Shown here: piece by piece, positions 32,501 to 41,600 of the stretch
Layout: every line of letters begins with the position of its first letter
How positions within the stretch are numbered: the stretch's first letter is position 1
Virus record (IMG/VR): IMGVR_UViG_3300034104_003784
Location: 43,140 to 107,139 of that record
Origin: a virus
Direction: 5' to 3' (one strand)
Length of the DNA: 64,000 nt
Notes under the pieces: model-generated
Seen by the model: the letters and a program-made list of their open reading frames with translations, nothing else
The model's database searches: none
What the model was told of the DNA's origin: nothing
Position numbers and translations under genes: made by a program

Positions 32501-35500
32501 AGCTAAACCATTGTTTAAGTTTAGATATGATGAAGACATACAAGATTATATACAAAATTATTTATCTGATTTTACTAATACGGCAGCTTTAAAAACTGTA
32601 TTTGGTAAAATGTATAGAGAAAAGTTTCCTATAGTATTTAGAAATGATATTTTAAGTTATTTATTTCAAAATGCTGTAAGAAAGTATAGTCTTGATAAAG
32701 AATATAGTTCATATAATTTAAAAGATTCTATTTCAGTAACTCCTGCTGCAGGTCTTAAGTTTGGTGCATTTGTTACTGAAGAAAAAGGTGTACCTACAGT
32801 AGTAGTAGATAAAGTACAAATTGAAAAAGAATTCTTTGATAAAGCTTACTTGGAAGGATCAGAAGCTCAAAACAGCTATGAGTCCCGTGGTTTATTCCCA
32901 CTTAAACCAGGACATTTTGGTAAAAATACTCCATCAAATAAAGAAGAGTATCTACGGTTTGTAATTGAGAGAGAATATCTTAGACATGTTATGCCAATGG
33001 CTGAGATAGTTAAAAGTCAAGAATTCAAAAAAGAACTTATAAATACTAAAAAGACTAGTGTTATATCAGATGAATCAAAAAACAGAAGATATACTTATGA
33101 GAAAATCTTAACTTCAAGAGCCCTAGATAATACATTAAATCCATATCACTTATTCTATGATAATGATCAAGCTTATTCTATAAGACTTGATAGAATAAAA
33201 ACTATGTATAAAAATGATTTTGTAGGTGACTATCCTGTACTATCTAGAATGATCCCGGATATCAATAACAACAAAACAATGTTTAATTTCTACCTAGATG
33301 ACAAAGATATGAACTCCTTTAAGTCTAACACTTATACACAGAACTTAAAGGATCTAGGAGATAGAAATGTTATTAAAGTAAAAGACAAAACTGAGAATGA
33401 TAGAATCAGTGATTTCTTCTCTAATATTACTTATGTTGCAATGATGCAATCTGGTACAAATAAGAGTAAGTATAACATGATAAACATAACTGATTTTGAT
33501 AAGTTCTTAGAAATTATGAATCAGGAAACTGCTAAGTTTTTAACTTCACCTAACAAGATTCAATTGCTAGTTGATTTTAAAAATAAGTTTGAAAAAACTA
33601 ATAGTCAAGCAAACAGAGACAGATACAGATTTAAAAATTATCTTACTGGATTAAATGTAGATAAGAGTCTTAATTCAAATGAAGTTTTACCATTACCTCC
33701 AACAGAATCTGATGAAACAGGTGATCAATTAGAAGAACCAATGTTCCAATTAAAAGATGCTAGAAATGCTAGTAAAGCTATTAAGGAATTAGATGATTAC
33801 TTATTGAAGTTTGTAAAACAATTTGGTGTACAAAGCAAAGAGTTTGAAACACTAAAAGATAAATTAGGAGTTGATGCTTTAGGTGCAACTGATGTGCTTA
33901 ATAAACTTATCTGGTATACAAAAGATAGAAATGCAGAGACTATACCTGAAGAAGTAGGTCATATGCTTGTGATGTTAATGGGCCCTAATCATAAGGCAAT
34001 TAAACAATTATCAAGAAATATTACAACTTGGGATGAGTATGATTCTGTATATGCGGAATATATGCCTTTATATAAAAATGAAGAGCAAGTTAAGATTGAA
34101 GCAATGGGTAAATTAATATCCAAATCTCTTGTATCAAATTATGAAGCTGCTGGATTAGACAAATCACTTATTAAAACTTTAATAAAAGCTATTGAAGATT
34201 TAATACTTAAGATGTTAAAAAACTTTGCATTTTTTCAAACTATGAATTATAATGCAAGAATTGCAGATCATATTGCACTGAATGTACTTGCTGGTAATAC
34301 TGAATACATAGCAGATATAACTGAAAAAAGACCAAAATTAAACTATGATGAGGCTGTTAAAAATAATCCTTTAGCTAAAAAGATTATTGATACTTTTGCT
34401 AAAGATCTTAAGTTTCCTCTTGTAGGTTCATTAGCAATAGCAGGTCAAGGTGAGGTTATATATAGACCAAGTGATGAGCCTATTCACGATCTTGATTTTC
34501 TTGTTGATGGTACAAATCAGCAAAATTTAGAAAATTTAGAAGAAGCTCTTAGCTTATTAAATGCCGTACCGGTACATTTTGGTTGGTCAAATACTAATAA
34601 AGGATTCACAACCTATGCTTATTATATACCTAAACCTGGGTATACTGTAGAAGTAACTGCCAGAAATAAACAAGGATGGGCATTACAAGGAGCCGTTATA
34701 GTAAAAGATTCAAAAGGAAATAAAGTTGATATTACAGCAGATACTGTAATACCAGTTGACTTTTTCACATATGAAAATTCAAAACCAAATGAAAATACAA
34801 TAAATATATTCAGTTCTTGGAATGATATTTACAAAGGTAAATCTGCTTTATCACCTCTAGGAGATAAAGAAAGATGGTTCCGAAGAGAAAAAGATCAGAA
34901 AGATTATATAAATCTAAATCCTTTTAACCGTAGTATTAAATCTGATCCTGCATTTATTTATTATCAATTAGCAGAAGAACAAAATGAACTTTCTAAACCA
35001 GCTTCAGAAAACTTGGTAGAAAGGAAAAATCTTATCTCTACTATCAATCCAAAGGTATTTGTTTATAATGATCTTTCAGGAACTGAAAAAGCATATAAGT
35101 ATATTGTAGATAATAATCCGGATGTAACTTTTGTATATCAATTTAGTCTTGGGCAAAGACAAAATTTTGAAAAACTTACAGAGAAAGAATTTAATTCTAA
35201 AAAACTAACTGGACAAGTACAATTGAAAAAACTTGCTAATAGTGCTTCTATAGGTATAATAACTGGTCAAAATAATATTGATGATGCTTTTAGTAAAACA
35301 GATCCTAAATACTACAAAGCTCTACAAAATGAGATTGAAAAAGCTATTGCTGAAATCAATCAAGTTATTCAAGATGGTGGTAATGTTGCATTTTCTATTA
35401 ATGGTTATGGTGATCCTTCTTTGATGCCTCAAGAATTATTTGTATATTTAAGTAAGAGATTATTTGAAGAATTTCAGTATCTGAATCCTGGTTCAGAGTT

Positions 35501-35603
35501 TAGTAAAGAAGTTAGTTCTCAAGTTGCTAAATATCAGCCAATTACAGATGCAGAAATTTTAGCTAAATTTGAAGGAGAAAATAACCCATTAAACTGTATA
35601 TAA
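23511..35603 (+). CDS. Virion DNA-dependent RNA polymerase, crAss-like, giant multidomain form
   Basis: A 4,030-residue protein. Residues 2549-2553 are DFDID within EIVAKSGADFDIDKLSIFM, preceded by RIPVQGLNSMEF and FLPPQAGN. This is the double-psi beta-barrel active-site region of the crAss-like virion RNA polymerase (studied in phage phi14:2), with three Mg-binding Asp. The enzyme is ejected with the DNA and transcribes early genes. Other segments: SLOG-like Rossmann unit near 705-840 (ISNGQTGIAEASIKAAKKLG); HESWH at 998-1002; EEVGH at 3480-3484, a zincin-like variant; nucleotidyltransferase-like GS...HDLDF near 3635-3662; C-terminal module near 3911-4000 (GYGDPSLMPQELFVYLSKRL). It is far longer than the roughly 2,200 residues known for phi14:2. 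Its stop overlaps the next start as TAATG. Confidence 0.88.
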   Translation: MACQLYAENDLVALYSIVYGEIKDRMDNPDLAPFNNIEFNKFIKEVYKEFKDEPNGLLYAQAVPDILIEVAKDPEVRTYLKSKAVDFKFDPVYDLSVEWDNIDKVLEFVQPKRIKTNKKQIDSKIKQSNRESKAIPQKNDNGDIVPWSSVQEKAKVDNPLKLSGQIAVAKNPETMTEQERNEIDNEKVLFDKVIKNVVWLSRNKTETDKVMLGDTPIMLKAQSIRSLDKEDLTEYDTTFLTKNKTYNINVGIISDRAGNPIRFDDAGNVTETGGRIVYQYIRPVVNYNSKLYLGNRAGYLYSLISPQDLVKQDIKNALDNGKIYSQEERDAAYADYKNMQTQNMNDLQRLNEALELEKDAYVLLPIVGGSYGIVEKKSELLSNTDFKDDVEMIYIHDTGMEGVSYFMTSKISSGVAIDNKIYLQRMDIDEKIARNIAKILTTDLLSDGEPLSPQAKLEYYETFLSNQTSGNGITVELIQVLNQNKLSVSLYDRKTKQSESIDLESEDAENKIFNHLMKVKEFTDSQGNITAQYPASMSYMRKFAVDGAIQKGVTFTDYEFTTNRSGNPIIRKVEKDYFDFIKPYMKVDYSKPDMNYFAGLNSYLQFAVPYDFTTQANDFIELGMPYDDSLVSDEVDAKPIKKAKETEEGEEEEKGFKLSAFASKLPNGKVLVSNMNKADIVLGLGTDFTMGDEKIIQQRASKEKKWHSVILGSKKDAPKGFNPSDEAIDLIVKNLSAIRGNIINVVGNDIAALYKKGYTQEDVDKYIYNILSKVSEKYPISKIISNGQTGIAEASIKAAKKLGIPVDIIAFKDYALKTSAPYLTKGYQNSPNTKSKFLSRFYNKKSAEFKRKTTKVEKPVDTSTKIAKVVKPKLTKEEIKVVDAKINKMNIDNLLDGLDLSMDFPDVTLDRNKRQTALMTQIYGDKASWNEVLKWWESSPLKNEVSVERLSLIYNSDAYGTFIASASKLSEVISPSRKKGFLAKIELYGDALPITLYHESWHAFSQLVLTREEKTKLYDEVRNYPKWETLSYKEVEEELAEGFIEYLVDGKKAKGFIQRVYDKFKKILEFFFGKTSNRDITRLYDIPLVKEYYDKLHTGNFTIDTENAANNLMPGFERLNSAKNTVTPLDDAYAGYNEITDSESSKIVDLLDVLMARTFQQYNTRYNTTSGAVKLLSNVTNRQSLYTTLEKQVKALLEKQHEVTREIAQKNVLSNDPDYILEQKHFDRLNLLTKIVQNYGVIGEALSKKTDKGVVAFHMKRSRFSVLKDAYVDETEDPTTTLFSTKEGNSISAKQLATDDTTMMLSGIFKLKRKNNEDYLLEKDANGVENYVYDTDEFGLPILEPMSDMWNRVARTLQGSFDYQDMHDRLTQGIPNNPEFIQILNMLPNPYVMGPGAYNNKTEFQSETNFWQDLKKPVIPYIQLNINKTIIEKQKYVDGKRIPEKSKFESRLAAANFDVYKIINDWTTNFNIADTATNSYIVKDKKYGFNILDVDKIINDFSLNKQLDPTKAVDFLAALGIQMDMTSAEIRAVVRDKKKPFAAKYNIDFIYNNIRLVYLSAKSNDISLNAAANDFKKDPMYYLLNGLPSAIEKAAGDKSRDVKNKVTRLAELQNRFSDGYSNFSVLTPEKNKVWEQFVDNTITRVVTSIKKAKNWQELTSYSADPNGRFQHMKWLNEVNNPASPFSMILNSIFDLNQMSETYGEKLPGAELLLENIGGTQIINRETNDSTGTSTASTDVTSKFLQELHTMLQSGVQEFMRHASKQTAMNIRAKKLKTYAGKKSSNLYVDVMAFSPKNTVADNNQGETESFNIILGYIAAEAGRIFRFKSSPNYFKNFTAYNRDVVRKDTGNTVMAGEAFTAFDDVLTPETQGLLYDIIDKNIEEVNNEALNTGYYNTQDFNLKEIINENPDLRKKVKADVIKYFNTLSEANYSRLEDAKYVDQSLYDMVKDPQISKDLIDKMLVKAYTYNSWIHNFETTILAYGDTVQYNHDKEEFHKRNAGLGSGGRSFRADLRARMYINSPLFEKMYAAKQGYQLEAYNGTLNTAIIKEEVIKESKYKPEYSEALIEDYTKRYIAAGKSKKEATRLAKELSETVLKDYSNMKIADGQGWINFEAYRMLKNLEGNWTYQQEDLYKKIVKGDIITGSDIQQFFPPYKLQYYGNIKTEGLPVVSFHKFSLAPIIPTVHTADTKLGQIHDMMLKQNVHYVLMETGEKVGHIGNGDEIIDKNGNIDTSVEFTKNVVFAEFLKNQTEVNSKYKEKSIFSTQMRKMILEGLYENGEITSKDPKVIALVNNYVDRVSAYTELLKNELTDELGFKVNEAGEYIPVDKDSIAKLAKMIRDTLTRDDVYSDKLIDIIDVTEEGELRFDLSLHPEAAKIEKLLLSVINKRIIKQKVKGEPLVQKSSGFYDGLINLELDLDKMNPAARDAAVKKYMGSNFLPTYHKGADGKTTAMKVAISLQGDYENLLNLEYKGEPISTLDRLNEAIKDDEWLNDNDANNRKAITMVGVRIPVQGLNSMEFMEVYHFLPPQAGNIIIPPPEIVAKSGADFDIDKLSIFMTSIDPEGNIKKSMFEKSEDFYEALKDPSKYDMTKEEMYATQKAGLENELINDIRSILELPQNFVSLITPNGTYLVKPIADELAEYVMDYNPLQNIMSNTPNLSAPDKNGKQKEVISPTRIFEAGYNLYKHESNVVGKRTLGLGAIENTFNVIFNSLGAVMPAVYMHSNEKEFRKSFLGLRHHKTTKNGEDVISISNIYDVDGNNKVADIISQLMNGWVDVEKDAWVFFVQGNYEVAPILLYLLKTGVPVREAIYFVSQPLVRQYVKERRLINSTFAEPLRKSAKDVGVPFKAATNVIARNFDKMLPDELSRYTAGEKMLNIYFDANEREGDDRHFTEEEMLNLIKDSKDNPEKAMSSLSRTMFLHYLTIEKQIEGITRLKIAANPDTALDTDIGQVIQAESNIDELAAETKIDPDLRTGMLYDSIISSFFNTKMVKGLAKPLFKFRYDEDIQDYIQNYLSDFTNTAALKTVFGKMYREKFPIVFRNDILSYLFQNAVRKYSLDKEYSSYNLKDSISVTPAAGLKFGAFVTEEKGVPTVVVDKVQIEKEFFDKAYLEGSEAQNSYESRGLFPLKPGHFGKNTPSNKEEYLRFVIEREYLRHVMPMAEIVKSQEFKKELINTKKTSVISDESKNRRYTYEKILTSRALDNTLNPYHLFYDNDQAYSIRLDRIKTMYKNDFVGDYPVLSRMIPDINNNKTMFNFYLDDKDMNSFKSNTYTQNLKDLGDRNVIKVKDKTENDRISDFFSNITYVAMMQSGTNKSKYNMINITDFDKFLEIMNQETAKFLTSPNKIQLLVDFKNKFEKTNSQANRDRYRFKNYLTGLNVDKSLNSNEVLPLPPTESDETGDQLEEPMFQLKDARNASKAIKELDDYLLKFVKQFGVQSKEFETLKDKLGVDALGATDVLNKLIWYTKDRNAETIPEEVGHMLVMLMGPNHKAIKQLSRNITTWDEYDSVYAEYMPLYKNEEQVKIEAMGKLISKSLVSNYEAAGLDKSLIKTLIKAIEDLILKMLKNFAFFQTMNYNARIADHIALNVLAGNTEYIADITEKRPKLNYDEAVKNNPLAKKIIDTFAKDLKFPLVGSLAIAGQGEVIYRPSDEPIHDLDFLVDGTNQQNLENLEEALSLLNAVPVHFGWSNTNKGFTTYAYYIPKPGYTVEVTARNKQGWALQGAVIVKDSKGNKVDITADTVIPVDFFTYENSKPNENTINIFSSWNDIYKGKSALSPLGDKERWFRREKDQKDYINLNPFNRSIKSDPAFIYYQLAEEQNELSKPASENLVERKNLISTINPKVFVYNDLSGTEKAYKYIVDNNPDVTFVYQFSLGQRQNFEKLTEKEFNSKKLTGQVQLKKLANSASIGIITGQNNIDDAFSKTDPKYYKALQNEIEKAIAEINQVIQDGGNVAFSINGYGDPSLMPQELFVYLSKRLFEEFQYLNPGSEFSKEVSSQVAKYQPITDAEILAKFEGENNPLNCI

Positions 35604-38600
35604 TGTTTTGTGAATCTAAATCCACTGTACTAGAAGACTTAAGAAAAAAAGGTATAATTGGTCAATATAATGAGATCTTAGATAAAGCTGAGTTTGATAA
35701 ATTCAATAAAGAATTTACAAGATTTATAGAATTGACATATCCAAATATTAAACTTGGAGCCGGTGATTATTTTTTTAATACACCATATGAAATTGAAACT
35801 TCATATCCTTATTCTTCTAGATATTGGAGAGATGATGTAGCTTCAAAATTATATATACAACCTAATGATGCTTTATTTGAAGTACTGGATGATGAAAGAA
35901 TGCGGGCTGATATAAAGGAGGAATTACAAGACTATGATATTCTAAATGAACCTGATTCAGTATTTCCTGAAGATGAAAGTTTGGATCCTATGTTTATGAG
36001 AGCTCCTCAAGTAGATTATTCACTAAAAGTAGTTGAAGCATTGATGAATCTTTCTGCGCCAAAGGAAGACAAAAGAACAAGAAAGTATGGTGAAAAGAAT
36101 GAACCTGAGAGAGTTACTATAAGACTTAACACAAAAGAAAGACCAAATTTAGAAGATAATATTAGAAAACTTTTAAATAACAAAGGTGTAAAAAATCAAC
36201 AAATAGATTTCATATTTGATTATATGAAATTTAACAATATAACAGAAATAAAAACTGATGAACTAGCAGCAGTTCTTGCTTCTAATTATAGCTATCCTAT
36301 TGAAATCAATACGGCTATGGCTTCTGTTTTTAATCTTTATGAAGATGTAGAAGAAGAAGATGAAGATGCCTATGAAATGAGTTTAATGGATACCATAAAT
36401 GATCCAGGAACACCATATCATATAAGAGAAGATGCTCAAACAGAACTTGATCATTTCAATAGAAATAGAGAAATTAAACGCTCTGGACCATCTCCAAGTA
36501 AAATATATGCTAAACTAACAGTTCCGGGTGGTGTTAACTATACAGAGAATGAAATAGCAACACCTGATATTACACCAGCTATAAAAGGACATGCTCAGTT
36601 TGCTACAACTGAAGGTATTGGATGGTTTAGAAGTGATGATAAACAAACTGTTATTGGTGAAGAAAATACAGGTGAAAAAACATTTGATGGTTATGATAAT
36701 AACGGTAAAGAAATATGGATAAATGATACTCAATCTATTTTTGATAATACTAAAACTCGTAGAATACTAGAAGTACAATCTGATTTATTTCAGAAAGGTA
36801 GAGATAAAAAAGATTTAACTGCCATTACAAAAAGTGAAGAACTGCCAAATTATTTTGAATCTATAGATGATACTGTAACAATAATAACTAGTAAAGAAAA
36901 AGGCAAGTGGTATGATGAAGTTATAGAATATAAAAATTCAGAATTTGAACAAATTATAATTCCTAAAAAAGAAATAACTTCTGAAAAAGCTTTAAAAAAT
37001 TACTATAATATAACTGTAGAAAAAGATTTAAATAAAAAAGAATCAAGAGAAAATCAATTCCTACAACTTCTAAACAAAGACAACAACTGGGTTACATTCT
37101 TTATTAAATCTATTATTCAAGATAGTGCTAAGAAAGGATATGAAAAAGTTTTATTTCCTAGTGGTAATACAGCTAGTAAAGTTGAAGGTCATACCACTTT
37201 AGAAGAATTTAAAAAACAAAAAGAGGATAGGATTAAAGAACTTGAGAAAAAACAATTATTTATCCTTGCTGATGATGGTTATATTTATGAAAGATTTAAA
37301 AATAAAGAAGAGTTAGAAGATTTTTTTAAATGGGAACCTGATATTAAAGAAATTGTTGACAAAGGTATTTATAAAATATTTGAAGGAGGTTTGTCAGAAA
37401 CACTAGATGGAAAAGATGAATATGTTCAACTTAAAAAAGAACTTCAAGATATTGAAGGTCCTCAAGGAATTGGTGCTTTTAAACCTATCTATAACTTCTA
37501 TGAAAATATTGTAGCTAATATTCTTAAAAAACAAGGCTATAGCCCTAAACAAATTACAGATGAGTATGGTAATGTTTGGAATGAAGTTACATTAACTGAA
37601 AAAGATTATACTCCAATTGTTTTTATGAGACAATCTGGATATGTATCACCAATCAATCAAGATAGTGCAACAAAGCCAATGATGGATTATAGTAGCAGAA
37701 TAGAAAAAAATATTGATGAAGCTACTATAAGAAATGCAAGAGCAAAAGAAGCTGCTATAGGTCTTGCTAAAAAAATGTCAGAAAAATTAAATGTAGGTTT
37801 TATAAATATTACAGCTGATGAAGCTACAAAAATACTAAGTATACGAAAGAAACAATATAGAGGTGAACCTGCATTTTATTTTGGAAAAACTGTTTATGTT
37901 GTTGGAGATAATGTCAATTTTGATACTGTACTCCATGAGTTTGCTCATCCATTTTTGAGAGCACTTTATAATGAAAATAAAGACTTATTTGAAAATCTTT
38001 ATTCATTATTAATGACTACTGAAGAAGGGAAAATAATAAAAAATCATTTGATAAATGAATATCCTGAGTTGTCAGAAGGTGATTATTTATTTAAAGAGGA
38101 AGCTCTTGTTTATGCATTACAAGCAAAAGCAGTAACTAAAGTTACTGATGATTTTGAAACAAGTGATTTTAAATCATTTATGAATAAATTATTATTGGCT
38201 TTAAAGGATATACTTAAAAAAATATTTGGCGGAAAAAAACTAAGCAAACTAGATGTAGATACTACTATTGATGAATTAGCTGATATGTTTTTGGATGAAA
38301 CTTTTGAGTTTGAAAATGGGAAAATAACCAATGATGACTTACTAGGTTTTCTCAGGGACTATAAACAAATGGCTGTTCAACTTACTAAAGATGTACAAGG
38401 AGATAAAATACAGGAATCTTTAAATAATGTTTTTGCTGCAAGTAGATTGATAGATGAAAAAGCTAGAAACTTTAGAACAAGATCACCAATGTATCAAAAA
38501 ATGCTTAAAGAAGCATTATTTCAAAAAGGGTCTAATGAATTATTACCAAGAGTTTTAAGAAGCTTAGGTGATTATCAAACAGTAACCAATACTAAAAACA

Positions 38601-41600
38601 TGTCTGTTGATGAGGTATTGGATAATGTTATTGATGCTGAGGAAAGAAGAATTACTGACTTAACTAATAAGTCTAGAAGTTTTATTAATACTTTATCTGT
38701 TATTAATAACATATCTAAAAACATGTATAAGGATTTAGATGCTTTGCAAAAGACAAATAGTTATGATTCTAGAGATGCAATAGCACTTTTATTTCTATAT
38801 AGAAATAGTATCCGGTCATGGAATGATACCTTTGAATCCTTTGATGAACTACTCCGAAGTGAAGAAGACTTTGATATAGATAAAGAGAATGATCTAGTAA
38901 CTTTTGTCAATGATGTAAAAAATAATTTATTAAGAGCTGATAAAAAAATACGAGATATATATAAAGAAAATGCAGTTAATTTCTATGTAGAGGTAACTGG
39001 TTATATGAATGATTTCTTAGCTGAAGAACTGGGTAAAAATCTTAAAAATGCTTTAACTAATAAACTTTCAGATACTGAAGTTAAAGACTTATATGATAAG
39101 GCAATTTCTCAAAAAATGCTAGATCCTAAAGTAGCTAATGAAGTATATAACAATCTTCAAAAAAAGGGGATTGAAGCAAAATATGTTAAGAAATTTATTG
39201 ATGAGTATAATAACTTTCTACTTAATCAAGATGTGATTACGGATGGTCTTTCTGGAAAACTAAAAGATGTTAGTTGGTTTAATAGATTCTTTGAGTCATA
39301 TACTTCTAGTAATGATCCTATAGTAGGTGGATTAGCTATATTCATTAATAACCAAAGAACAGAAGCTAATAACAGGGCCCTAGAAAAATCATACATGTTC
39401 AGAAGGAAGCTTGTTCCTTTATTAGAAAGTGTAGGTTATAGTACTCTAGATCCTAGAAAGTTATTAAAAATGATGACTTTTGAAGATAGTGTATTGTATA
39501 TAGATCCTAAAACAAAAGAAGCTAAAGAAAGAAAAGTGAATTCTTTCTTAGATAAATTTGGTAATGGTTGGAGATATGAGCAATCTTTATTAGAATATAA
39601 TCTGGAGAAAGCATGGTCTTCTGAAAATAAAGATGATATACGGAAGGCAGTTGATGAGTATAGACAGTTTCAAAAAGATTACATGCATAATGATTATGTA
39701 CCTGAGGTATATGAAAAGGATAATGTTTTTGATAAATACGGTGAGGTAGGTAAAATGGCTTGGCTTGCTAGAAAAATGGCTCTTGATGCTTATAATAATG
39801 AAGTAAATGAACTTACAGATGAGTTAGAGAGATATCAGAAATACTCAACTCTTCAAGCTTTGTGGGAAGATTATAAAAATCTATACTCATTAAAATATGC
39901 AGATGGTTCTTCAAAAGTTGATGATCCAGAAAATGGTATCTATGATCTTAGCATTACCAATATTTTACTAGAATATAGAGATTCTACTAAAGATTTCTAT
40001 GAATTTTTACCAAGAACAGGATCCCTACAAACATCATTTAATGAGTTTCTATCTTTACAAGATGCTAATAATGTTACTGGAGATGACTTAGAACAAGCTA
40101 AAAAAGATTGGGTTAAACAAAATATTAAAACAGCTTATGATGAGAAGTTTTATGAATCCAGAACAAATCTCATTAAACAGCTAAAAGAGTTACAAGGAAA
40201 AATAACTAATGTAATTGGTGAAGAGTTTGATATGGCTAATGCATATAATGATATATTTAATTTAATGTATGCATACAAAGATGAACAAGGTCAACCTATT
40301 CCTGAAAACTTAGGAGAAGACAAAATAAAAACAATCAAAGAGCTTAATCAAAAAATAATTGATTATAAAGCTAAATTTGATACCAGAACCGGCCTTTCTA
40401 CCGAGGAAACTGAGGAGTTAAACATCTATATGGCTGCTATTAAAAAAGATCCAACTAGATTAACTAAAGATCAGAAATCAAGATATGTAGATCTTCTAGA
40501 AAAACAGGCCAAGTCAGGATTATCAATAGGTGAAATAAGTAGTATTCAAGCTATATACGCAGAGTTATCTTCATTAACACAAAAGATACCAACTGAATAC
40601 TATGTGGATTCTCTTAATGAGCATTTACAAAGATTGGATGTTGCACCGGTTACAGCAGATACTGTTACAGATTTTATTAATAGTTCTGAAATGAAGAACT
40701 TATTAGCTGAAGATGCAAAAATTTCTGAATGGTTTAAAAATAATCATGTATATAGAAAGGTAAAAAATAGAAAGACCCGTAAGATGGAAATCAAATGGGA
40801 AAGATCTATGGTAAATTCAATTTCTGTTCCTAAAAATCCGGAGTATTACAAAACAGTAGAACTCTATAATGAAATGACTGGTAAAACAGAAACTTTTAAT
40901 GGTGTTCCTAATGCAAGGCATTCTATATATAGAATAAAAGATAAGTATAGAACTGGTTATAATCCATCAACAGAAGAAGTAGTACTGGAAGTAGGAACTC
41001 ATATTGATAATAAGGGTCAGTTTTTACCAAGAATGTATGAACCGGGAACAAAAAATTCTGCTAAAAGTGGTAAATTCATGAATCAAGACTACTTGAGATT
41101 AATGAATCAACCTAATGATCCTAGATTTAAATTATTAGAATTTCTTAAAGAAGCACATTTATCATTTCAAGAAGATAAGTCTAATAATTCTAAATTATAT
41201 CTTGATGTTCCTAGATATGTTCTCAGAGACACTTTATCAAGAATAAGAGGTGGTAATTCAAAAGAAAGAGCATCTCAAATAGGAGCGGGATTTGTTCAAT
41301 ATTTAAAAGATACTTTTGCAGAATCTGTAGATGAGGTAGAAAATGAACATAACTATCAGAGAGATAATAATCTTGAAGAATACAGATTAGTAAATACTGA
41401 TTTAAATGCTGAGGAGATATCATATATCCCAGTAACTGGTACTTATAATATGGAAATTAATAATACAGATCCTGATATTATTAGAGGTATGTTTAAGTAT
41501 TTGCTTTCATTAGAGAACCAAAGTCAGTTATTACAATCTTTACCTCTAGTTAACTCTATACTAGAAACATTAGAAGATCCTAAGAATGCACCTAAGAACC

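Noticed and set aside
23480-35605. Inteins at the NC-ending giant-protein junctions
   Set aside because: No intein blocks A/B/F/G were seen and the ORFs end at real stops; the Asn-Cys pattern alone is not evidence for splicing.
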